Shown here: in pieces, positions 30,571-39,822 of the stretch
Layout of the letters: every line of letters starts with the position of its first letter
Position numbering within the stretch: the first letter of the stretch is position 1
Assembly (NCBI GenBank): GCA_963705155.1
Contig: CAVPJC010000019.1
Coordinates: forward strand, 186,001-250,000
DNA: 64,000 bases
Direction of reading: 5' to 3'
DNA from: CAVPJC01 sp963705155
Lineage (GTDB): Bacteria; Chloroflexota; Anaerolineae; Anaerolineales; UBA4823
The notes under the pieces: generated by a model
Seen by the model: only the letters and a program-made list of their open reading frames with translations
Database searches by the model: none
Told to the model about the DNA's origin: nothing
Program-made: the position numbers and the translations under genes

Positions 30571-32227
30571 TTGGCGGCTGGCAGGCAACCTTTAAAAGTT
30601 CAGGAAGAAAGCGCACCGGAAAGCGGCGGTCAAATCAGCCAGGGGCGCGCAGGGATTTTGTCGGTTCTTGCGCGGGCAGATGAAGTCGCAGGCACGCCAG
30701 AGCTTTCCTGCATGGTTCAGAATATGCTGGATTTGATGATTGACGTCACCCTGGCAAAATCGGCCAACTTCTTTCAATTGGATGCCGCCAGCGACGATTT
30801 GGTCATCACGCATGTGCGCGGTGATGCTGAAAGCCAGTATCTGGTTGGTTTGCGTCTTAACCGCAAGCAAGGTTTACCGGGGTTATCGCTATGCAATTCC
30901 AGGATCGTAGTGATCGGCGACCTGCCATCCAACCCCGATTGGCTGGACGCGGTTGATCCTGTCAATGCCGCCCGCAAGCGCAATGTGATCAATTTACCGG
31001 TCGCTTCCAAAGACCGCACACTCGGGGTGATTCAGATCTTCAATTTTCAGCAAGCGGAATTGGACCTCCTGACGGTTTTAAGCAATCGTCTTGCGGCTGA
31101 GATGGAGCACCGAAAGGAAATTGACGCTGCCCGGCGGTCCAGCCAGCGGCTGCTGACCCTCGTCGATATGTTGGGCGAAGTGGCCGGGACGCTCGACCGC
31201 AACCAGCTCCTGCATATGGTGACAGAACACGCAGCTCGCCTGGTGGATGCTGAACGGAGCTCGATCTTCCTGGTAAATCCCGATACAAGCGAGATGATTT
31301 TTCAGGTGGCGTACCGCACGCCGGATGAAATGCAGGCGCCTGAGTACCCAAAAAGCATGGACAGCTCGATCCGGCCTTCTTCATTATATCGTCAGGACCG
31401 GACTGGATCTCACTCACCCAACCAGGCGGCGAATCTGAAACACAGCGAGTTTTCATATTTTAACCGCTCTGCCATTACCGTACCGCTTCGAAGCGGACTG
31501 CATACACAAGATCATAGCGAGGATCGCAAGCACGCCCTCGGGGGTCTGATGGTGCTCAACAAGGCCAATGCATCCTTCCAGGAAGAGGATGCCCGGCTGA
31601 TGGGGATCCTGGCAAATCAAGCCGGTATCTTTCTGCAGGTGGCCGAAATGTATGAGAGCACCGAAGAATTATTCCTGGGTGTCATTAAATCGCTTAATTA
31701 CCGCCATTGATGCCAAGGATAAATATACCCAGGGTCATTCCCAGCGCGTGTCCGATTTTTCGGTGTCGATTGCTCGGGAGCTCGGCCTGGATGAAACCGC
31801 GGTGAACGATATTCGCATTGGTAGTTTGCTGCATGACATCGGGAAAATCGGCATCCCGGATTCGATCCTTCTGAAAAATGGCAAGCTCAGCGATATCGAG
31901 AGTGAATTAATGAAAGGACACCCGCGCACTGGTGTTAATATCCTGAGCCAGGTAAAATTACTGGACCCCATGCGGCCTGCGATTTTGGAGCACCATGAGC
32001 GCCTGGATGGATCAGGATATCCTTTGAAATTGAGCGATAAGCAGATATCGTGGATGGGTCGAATTGTAGCCGTAGCCGATGTATATGATGCCATGACCAG
32101 CAACCGTCCTTACCGCCCGGCTTTACGTGGTGATGTAGTGCTGACCTATCTGCACGAAAAAGCCAGCATTTTGTTTGACGCATCCTGCGTTCATGCCCTG
32201 GATGATATCCTCGCCCGGGCCAATTAG
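30571..32227 (+). CDS. Cyclic-di-GMP phosphodiesterase, GAF-GAF-HD-GYP, one frameshift
   Basis: The product has about 552 residues, starting at TTG 30571 behind GGAGG. Two GAF-type sensor domains (about 30-170 and 195-355, ending ALGGLMVLNKANASFQEEDA) precede an HD-GYP domain (about 370-550). The catalytic motifs are complete: GHSQRVSDFS, LLHDIGKIGIPDSIL, GHPRTGVNIL, ILEHHERLDGSGYP and AVADVYDAMTSNRPYR. One extra A near 31692 (cttaattacc for cttattacc) breaks the frame just before the HD domain. The enzyme should hydrolyse cyclic-di-GMP, with the GAF domains binding a small ligand. No membrane segment is seen, so it is cytoplasmic. It follows the repeat protein after 128 bp with the 21-bp hairpin between, and could be under the same riboswitch, making a feedback loop. 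Confidence 0.9.
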
Positions 32228-32272
32228 GCTTCTAAAAATCCTTCATCCCAGGATTTTCGAGAGAATTCCCAG

Positions 32273-33415
32273 ATGGTAATCGCTCACATTCTCCAAAAGC
32301 CATTTTTTAAGGCGCTTGGTATTGTGGTTTTGTGTGTGCTGTCGTTCGGCGCCGGATTGTGGCTTAATCTGTTGCGGGAAAGCCCGGATGAAAAACTGAT
32401 CGATGCCGCCTACCGGACGATTTCCAACGATTCGCTCTTCAACCAGCATACAAATCGCGAGCTATCCTATGCTGCTATCCGCGCCATGCTGGGGATGATC
32501 GATGATCCGTACGCAGAACTGATCGAACCCGCGGCTGCAAATAACTTTACCAACACATTCACCGGCCAAACCGGGGTTGTGGGCCTGTATGCAGAGAATA
32601 AAGCCGGTCAAGTGGTGATCTCAATCGTATTCCCAGATGGGCCGGCACACCAGGCAGGGCTGCGTGCCGGCGATGTGATTCTGCAGATAGACGGCGTGGC
32701 CCTGGATAAAGACGCCGACTCTTCTGAAACCGGTTTAATGATTCGTGGCGTGCCCGGCACCACAGTGCATCTCAAGGTTCTGCGTGACGGCCAGGTTCTT
32801 GAATTCGATCTGATCCGCCAGCCGCGAGAGTTTGTGTCTTACCGCATGCTGCCGGAAGGGATCGGGTATATTTCGTTGAATGCGTTCAACCGCACATCCA
32901 GCGAGCAGATGAAACAGGCGTTGGAGGCCCTGCTGGTGCAGAAACCGACCGGCCTGATCTGGGATTTGCGCAACAACGAAGGCGGAGATATGCAAGCCGC
33001 CCGGGATACACTGAGTTACTTCATTCAGGATGGTTTGCTGTTCTCGGCCGAGCTGACGCATGGCAGGATAGTTGAGTTCAAGGCGAAAGGGAAGGCGCTT
33101 GCCGCAGATATCCCGATTGTGGTCCTGATCGATCAGACTTCCTATTCGGCGGCTGAGACCTGTGCGGCAGCCATTGCTGAAACTGGCAGAGGTAAGACGA
33201 TTGGCAGCAATTCTTACGGCAAAGGCGTTATCCAGGCTACGGTTCCCTTGTTGGATGACACCCTGCTGCAAATGACAATTGCAAAATGGCTCTCCCCCGG
33301 CGGCGAGTGGTACCAGGGGCGCGGCGTCCCGCCGCAGATCGAAGCCAGCGACGATCCGGCTACCGAGATCGACGAATTGGTGCAAGCCGGCGTTCAAGTA
33401 TTGCTCACAAAATGA
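32273..33415 (+). CDS. S41-family C-terminal processing peptidase (CtpA-like)
   Basis: The 380-residue protein has an N-terminal membrane anchor (residues about 12-32, ALGIVVLCVLSFGAGLWL). A PDZ domain follows (about 105-185, GPAHQAGLRAGDVILQIDGV), then the S41 protease domain with the catalytic Ser in QTSYSAAETCAAAI and the Lys in GSNSYGKGVIQATVPL. The Ser-Lys dyad is therefore present. It acts outside the membrane on the C-termini of exported proteins. It starts 46 bp after the HD-GYP gene on the same strand, so it may belong to the cyclic-di-GMP block and could process surface proteins, though its substrate is unknown. Confidence 0.88.
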   Translation: MVIAHILQKPFFKALGIVVLCVLSFGAGLWLNLLRESPDEKLIDAAYRTISNDSLFNQHTNRELSYAAIRAMLGMIDDPYAELIEPAAANNFTNTFTGQTGVVGLYAENKAGQVVISIVFPDGPAHQAGLRAGDVILQIDGVALDKDADSSETGLMIRGVPGTTVHLKVLRDGQVLEFDLIRQPREFVSYRMLPEGIGYISLNAFNRTSSEQMKQALEALLVQKPTGLIWDLRNNEGGDMQAARDTLSYFIQDGLLFSAELTHGRIVEFKAKGKALAADIPIVVLIDQTSYSAAETCAAAIAETGRGKTIGSNSYGKGVIQATVPLLDDTLLQMTIAKWLSPGGEWYQGRGVPPQIEASDDPATEIDELVQAGVQVLLTK

Positions 33416-33621
33416 TGTAATTGAAACAGCTTTGTCAGATACCGTGAAGTTATCTGCCGGGGCAGTGTTTTCCAACCTGGGTGTCGGGTATCCAATACAA
33501 CCGCCTGGACAGCTGCGCCCCCCGGGTGGAGATCTCTTTTTATAGGCGTCATGCGATGTTGTATAATTTGTGAGGTAAGCTGTTGAACAATATTCAACAC
33601 CAACAAGGACGATGAGACAAA
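33416..33621. promoter_or_regulatory. Intergenic region with probable promoter and small palindrome
   Basis: A TATAAT lies near 33556 without a good -35, and the inverted repeat GTTGAA-CAATA-TTCAAC follows about 20 bp further on, before the start of the coiled-coil gene. It may be an operator; no matching regulator is evident. Confidence 0.35.
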
Positions 33622-34801
33622 ATGGATCTTGAACAATTGATCAAGCGGGTGGAGTGGCTGGATGACGCCCAGCGCAAAGACCAGACCCACATTACCGCCC
33701 TTGAAAACCGCCTGGCCTCCCTGGAAGGCGGTATTTCCCCATTTGACAAACAAATCAAAGACATCAACGGCGAAATCACCCGCCTGGCTGCGCTGCTGGC
33801 GCGCATGGATCATTTCGATGACGCCCTGCTCCAGCAGCGGCTCGAAGCCCGCCAGGCGCTGGAAGAGCTGGAGAAGCAGGTAAAAAAGCGGGAAGAAGAA
33901 ACCGAGAAAGTGCGCCGGGTAGAAATGCGCGCCCTGGATGCCAGTCTGGTGGACTTGCGCAAAGAACTGACGCCCATCCCCGAGCTGAAACGCGCCCTGC
34001 AGGCGCGGGTGGAAGAAGAAGCCCGCCTGGGCCGCGGCATCGACGAGGTGCGCCTCAAGATTGAGACGGTGCGCCGCAGCGAAGAGGAATACACCCGCTC
34101 TTACCGCCTGCTGGATGATGGCCGCCGCCAGGATGCCAAGCGCCTCACCGACCTCCAGGGTGAGATCACCGCCTTGCGCAAACACGTGGATGACCAGCGT
34201 GGGAAATCAGAGCTGGTTTCCTCCACCCTGCGAAAAATCGAAGCCCGCCTCAACGAGATTTCTGTGCTCGAGGTGGAGCGGCGCGAGACGCAGGAGAAAT
34301 TCCTGGAAAGCCAGGCCCTGACCCAGGTGGAGCGAGACAGGGTGTGGAAAGACTGGCAGGCGCGTTTTGAAGCCATCGAAGCCCAGACGGCGGATATCGA
34401 GGGCAACTTGCAGACACTGGATGCCACCCACCGGGCGGTCAAACGCTCGCAGCAAACGGTGGACGAGGTGGGAGCCAAGGTGGAACGGCGCATGAATGAA
34501 ATGACTGAAATCCAGCGCCTGGCCGAAGAGCGCTTTCGCCAGGAGTGGGTCACCTTCAAGGCCGATGACCAGAAACGCTGGACCAACTACACCCTCACCC
34601 AGGAAGAGCAGCGCGGCGAGTCTGTGCGCCAGTACGAAAAGCTGACCGATACGCGTCACCCAGATCGAGGACGGCATGCAGGAAATCCAGGATATGCTGG
34701 GTCAGATCAACGATCAGACCGAGAAACGGCTGCAATCGCTGCTGGCTACGGTGCACGAGTGGGTGTCTGCCTTTGAGCGTTCGATCGGCCGGACACGCTA
34801 A
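33622..34801 (+). CDS. Coiled-coil protein of unknown function, one frameshift
   Basis: About 393 residues, almost entirely charged heptad-like helix from MDLEQLIKRVEWLDDAQRKD to the end (KQVKKREEETEKVRRVEMRA and similar stretches). It has no signal peptide or membrane segment. A shift near 34655 breaks the frame; read through, the true C-terminus is TQIEDGMQEIQDMLGQINDQ then TEKRLQSLLATVHEWVSAFE and a few more residues, ending with TAA at 34801. It lies 15 bp before selB. I do not recognise the family; a scaffold or structural cytoplasmic role is likely from composition only. Confidence 0.65.
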
Positions 34802-34816
34802 GGGCGGAGCGCCGGC

Positions 34817-36724
34817 ATGCATGTCATTGGCACCGCAGGCCATGTAGATCACGGAAAATCCACCCTGGTTGAGGCCCTCACCGGTGTTCATCCCGACCGG
34901 CTCAAGGAAGAAGCACGAGCGCGAGATGACCATCGACCTGGGCTTTGCCTGGCTGACCCTGCCCGGCGGCGAAGAAATCGGCATCATCGATGTGCCCGGG
35001 CACCGAGATTTCATTGAAAATATGCTGGCAGGCGTGGGCGGCATCGATGCCGCCCTGTTTGTCATTGCCGCCGATGAAGGCGTAATGCCGCAGACGCGTG
35101 AGCACCTGGCTATTTTGGATCTGCTGCAGGTGCAGGGCGGCGTTGTGGCCCTGACCAAGATCGATCTTGCTCCCGACGCCGATTGGTTAGACATGGTTGA
35201 AGAGGATGTGCGCGCCGCCCTCTCCGGTACGGTGCTGGGGGAAGCTCCGATTGTGCGCGTATCCGCCCGCCAGCGGCAGAACCTGCCGGCGTTGTTGGCC
35301 GCCCTGGAGAATTGCCTGGAAGGCCGCCCGCCTCGCCCCGATCTGGGCCGCCCACGCCTGCCCGTAGACCGCATTTTCACCATCGCCGGTTTTGGCACCG
35401 TGGTCACCGGTACCCTCAGCGATGGACGCCTGCGCCAGGGCGATGACCTGGAAGTGCTGCCTGCCGGCCTCAAGGCGCGCGTGCGCGGTCTGCAAACCCA
35501 CAAACAAAAAGAAGAAATCGCTGTGCCCGGCTCGCGCACGGCCATCAACCTTTCAGGCGTCGCCCTGGATCAATTGAAGCGCGGCGACGTGGTCGCCCGT
35601 CCCGGCAGCTATACACCCACTTCCCGCCTGGACGCCCGTTTTCGCCTGCTGGCAGATGCCACCCAGCCCGTCAAACACAATATGGAGGTCAAGTTCTTTA
35701 CTGGCGCGGCCGAAGTCGTGGCGCGCCTGCGCCTGCTGGGCGCTGAAGAGCTTATTCCCGGTGAGGAAGGCTGGCTGCAATTGGAGCTGAGCGATCCGGT
35801 GGTGGCGGTGCGCGGCGACCGTTATATCCTGCGCCGCCCGTCGCCTGGCGAAACCCTGGGCGGCGGTGTGGTGGTCGATCCGCACCCCAAAGGCCGTCAC
35901 AAACGCTTTGCAGAAGATACACTGCAGCGTCTCGAAGCGCTGGCGCAGGGCACGCCTGCCGATGTGCTTTACCAGGCGCTGGTGGCCCTGGGTGCAGCCC
36001 CGCTCAAAGATGTGCTCGCGCGCTCAAATCTGGAATCGACCGCATTGGCTGCCGCCCTGGATGAACTGCTGGCTGGAGGGCTGCTCGTGCCGTTGGAAGG
36101 CGAGAACTCCTGCCGCAGGGGCAGCTTTTTCACGCGAAACCCTGGTCACCAGCCGCGCCTACTGGGAGGCTCTGGCCTCCCGCGCCGTGCAGGAGCTGGA
36201 GGCTTACCACCGCCTTAACCCGCTGCGCCGCGGCATGCCGCGTGAAGAATTGAAAAGCCGCCTGAACCTTCCGGCGCGCCTCTTCACCCTGGCGGCGCGC
36301 CGCCTGGGCGCCACGGGCTCTGTGCTGGAAAGCGGTCCCCTGGTGATGAAACCCGATCACGAGGTGCGCTTTACCCCACAGCAGCAGCAGGCCGTCCAGG
36401 GATTGACACGCCGGTTTGCTGCGGCTCCCTTTTCACCACCGGCGGTCAAAGAAGCCCAGGCTGAAGTGGGCGAGGATGTTTTCGCCGCGCTGCTCGACCT
36501 GGGTGTTCTGGTACAGGTTTCCAGCGAGGTGGTTTTTAGCAAAGAGGGATACGAGCGCCTGGTGCAGGGCGTCAAACAACTGCTGTCACGGGAAGGCAGC
36601 CTGACCGCCGCCCAGGTGCCGCGATCACTTTAACACCAGCCGTAAGTATGCCCTGGCTCTGCTCGAGCACCTGGATGCTGCGGGCGTCACGATCCGAGAA
36701 GGCGATGTGCGCCGTTTGAAGTGA
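34817..36724 (+). CDS. selB: Selenocysteine-specific elongation factor SelB, three frameshifts
   Basis: The start MHVIGTAGHVDHGKSTLVEA is the SelB GTPase G1 motif. It is followed by DRLKEE-HEREMTIDLGFAW once an extra G near 34912 is removed, then the G3 motif DVPGH and G4 TKIDL. Domains II/III follow (VDRIFTIAGFGTVVTGTL, RGLQTHKQKEEIAVPGSRTA). Four C-terminal winged-helix units bind the SECIS element; the last reads RDHFNTSRKYALALLEHLDA and ends at a TGA at 36722-36724. Further shifts are near 36110 and 36620. About 635 residues, the normal SelB size. It brings selenocysteinyl-tRNA to the ribosome at UGA codons. No selA, selD or tRNA-Sec gene is in the window. Confidence 0.92.
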
Positions 36725-36816
36725 CCGTTCGCTTGCCCAATTCTCGGGTTATAATTATTTTATCTCTTGGCGGTCACGCTGAAAGTCGTTGCTCAATCGT
36801 TTCCCAGGAAGTGCCG

Positions 36817-39680
36817 ATGTCTACTGATGCTCATCGTCCAACAACCAAACACAGCTCCCGCCTGGCAATGCTCGTCCTGGCGGTCAGCCTGGCGCTGGGT
36901 CTTATCCCGTTGTTGGTGGCGTTTGGGCGCAGCCCCGAACAAACAGCTCCCACCAATTTTGACCTGGCGATCGAAAAAACCCATGTGGGTGACCTGCAGA
37001 TTGGCACACCGGCGGTATTCACCCTGGTGGTCACCAATGTCGGCTCAGATGCCGTCACCGGGCCGGTCACGGTCAGTGATAACTTGCCGGTCGGTTTGAC
37101 CCCGGTCCAGGTAGCCGGGTCTGGATGGTCGCCCTGCAGTTTTACAGCCCAGCTGGTTACGTGCGTCTACTCCAACACCAACGGCATCCCATCAACCAGC
37201 GTTTTGCCGCCGATCATCATTGTTGCGTCGGTAGGGCAGGCCGCCGCGCCTTCCGTTACCAATTCTGCGGTGCTCTCCAATGCCAGCGACGCAAATGCCT
37301 CCAATAATACCCGGAGTGATACAGCCAGGGTGGTCAGCGCCGACCTGGCAGTGACCAAACGAGTTTCCAATGCGCTCCCGGCTGAAGGCGATACGGTTAA
37401 TTTCACCGTGCGGCTGGTCAATAACGGCCCCTCGGCAACCACCGGGGTCCTGGTGACGGATACGCTTCCCGGCGGCGTCACTTTTATCGGCGCCGTCCCT
37501 ACCCGGGGCCTTTACGATCCCGCCACCGGATTGTGGACGGTGGGCGATCTACTCCTCAATGAAGCCGTTACCCTGACCCTTTCGTCGGTGGTCAACCAGG
37601 GGACACGCGGCTCGCTGATCACCAACGTCACGAACGGCGTTTCATCTGACCTGTTTGATTACAACAGCGCCAATAACGCCTCCAGCGCCAGTCTGCGGGT
37701 GAGATCCACGCGTTTGATCGGGCTGGTCACGAGCCAGGTCACCAACCAGCCCGTGATCACTGCCACCGTGGTGATTACCGATAGTCTCAACCGGGTGTAC
37801 ACAACCGCCACGGCTGCGAGCGGCTGGTACACGTTTACAGACACCACCGCCACCCCGCTCACCACCGGCGTGGTTGCCCTGCGGGTCTCCAAGACCGGAT
37901 ATCGCACGGCCACAGCCTCGCCCAATCTGACCGCCAATACCGACACCCGCCAGGACATCCAGCTTGGCACCACCGATCTGCCGCGTGAGCATGGTGGACG
38001 GCAAGACGACCGTGGTTCCTGGCGAGATATTCACGTACACCCTGGTGGTTTCCAATACGGGCAGCATCCCGGCCTCCAGAGTGTTGATCGAGGATGTACT
38101 GCCCACCTACCTGATCTACGTCGCGGATACGCTGGGGATCACTCACACCGGCACCACCACCGGAACCATTACGTGGCGGCTGGCGACCGACCTGGCTGCC
38201 CGGGATACTTCCATCATCGGGCAGACCAACCACAGAAAAGAATTCAAGCTGCGAGTGCGTGTGGCTCACGCCTTGCCGGCCAACAACACTTCGCTCAGGA
38301 ATTTCGTCTCGGTGCGCACTTCCAGCCCGGAAGCCGTTACCACCAACAACAGCGCTGAAGACACCAACACCAATAACAGCGCTTCAACACCGAACGTGAC
38401 TATCACCAACGCGGTTTCGCCATCCACCGTGCGTACCGGGTAACAACGCCACCTATTCTATCAAGGTCACGAATAGCGGCCCGGGCTCGGTGACGGAAGT
38501 TAAGATCAGCGATACCTTCTCCACCTTCCTGGATATTGTCAGCGCCACTACCACCAAGGGCAGCCGCACCATCAATAACACCACGCGGGCTGTCAGCGTG
38601 GATGTCGGCACCCTGGCGAAGGACAAGTCCGCCACCCTCACGGTGGTGGGTCGCGTGAACAGCACGGCTACCACTAACCAGACAGTCAACAACACCGCCT
38701 CGCTTTCCTATAAATACAACGCCACAACCTCGACAAAAACATCCAATATGGTCAGCTTCGCATTGCAGGTTTCGTCCACTTTGCCGGGCACCGGCGGCAT
38801 TGAGCTGCCCGGAAAGACCCATGTGCCGGCCAAAGCCTCACCCGCGGCGCCGATCGCACTGGGGAGCGCCCTGCTGCTGGCGGCCCTGGCTCTGGGGGCG
38901 CTGGTGATGGGTCTGCGCGCCCGGCGGCAGGCATCCGATTGGACCGGTTGGTACCTGCGGATGGCGTTGCTGCTCGGTAGCGCGGCTCTGGTCTTCGGCA
39001 TCGGATCGGTATGGCTGGGGAGGCTCAACCGTCCCCAGGTGTATAGCCCCGGTTTACAGGCCGGGCAGCGCTCACAGGAGATGAGCAAACAGCTCCAGGT
39101 GGTGCGCGAAGGCGGCCCGATCACCATGCCGCTCTTCCCTGCCAACAAGCCGGCTTCCCTGCCCGATTACCCCATCCCCACCCCCACTCAGGAGCCTGCT
39201 CCCGGCTCTGAAAAAGACGCTTCTCCGGTCAACCGCATCGTCCTGCCGGCGATCGGGCTGGATACGGAGGTGAAGTACGTGCCTTTCGATGGTCTCACCT
39301 GGTTGATCGGCGGTTTGAAGCAGGAGATTGCCTGGATGGGAGACACCTCCTGGCCGGGATTAGGAGGCAACACCGCCCTGGCGGGGCACGTTACCCTGGC
39401 GACCGGCGCAGACGGCCCCTTCCGCTACCTGGATCTGCTCCAGCAGGGTGACCAGGTGACGCTCTACACGGATGTGAACCAGTACACCTACCAGGTGCGC
39501 GAGAAGCTGGTTGTTGAAGACACCGATTTCACAGTTCTGACACAGGGCTCCGAGTCGCTGCTCACCCTGATCACCTGCACCGAGTTTGACCCTGGCACCG
39601 GGTTTTACCGCCGCCGCCTGGTGGTGGTTGCCGACCTGGTGGAAGCCAGGCCGCTTGAAGCGGCGTACCACGGAAACTGA
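36817..39680 (+). CDS. DUF11-repeat surface protein with LPGTG motif fused to a C-terminal sortase domain
   Basis: The product has about 954 residues; start ATG 36817 after AGGAAG. A signal peptide (LAMLVLAVSLALGLIPLLVA) is followed by at least four DUF11-type beta-sandwich repeats (FDLAIEKTHVGDLQIGTPAV, ADLAVTKRVSNALPAEGDTV, a third from VVPGEIFTYTLVVSNTGS, a fourth from NATYSIKVTNSGPGSVTEV). A carboxypeptidase-regulatory-like domain lies between the second and third. Then comes LPGTG (38781-38795), a membrane helix (IALGSALLLAALALGALVMG) with RARRQ, a second helix, and a sortase domain with His in LAGHV (39387), Cys in LITC (39576) and Arg in FYRRR. Shifts occur near 37970 and 38440, but LPGTG and sortase are in one unbroken frame. 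The sortase would face outward and could act on its own LPGTG. Confidence 0.85.
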
Positions 39681-39702
39681 GCCAACCTTGGGGATCAAAT
39701 TT

Positions 39703-39747
39703 CGCGTGCCGGGGGCGCAGGGCGCTCCGGGCACGCGATTTTTGTTT
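39703..39747 (+). terminator. Intrinsic terminator after the DUF11-sortase gene
   Basis: CGCGTGCCGGGGGCGC pairs with GCGCTCCGGGCACGCG (two mismatches) around a 3-nt loop and is followed by ATTTTTGTTT. It separates the sortase-fusion gene from the following hydrolase gene. Confidence 0.75.
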
Positions 39748-39822
39748 GGATGGTACTTCAGCACTATTTACCCCACCTAACAAAATTGTAAAATTAAGAA
39801 TAGATGACAAAAGTCTGACAAG

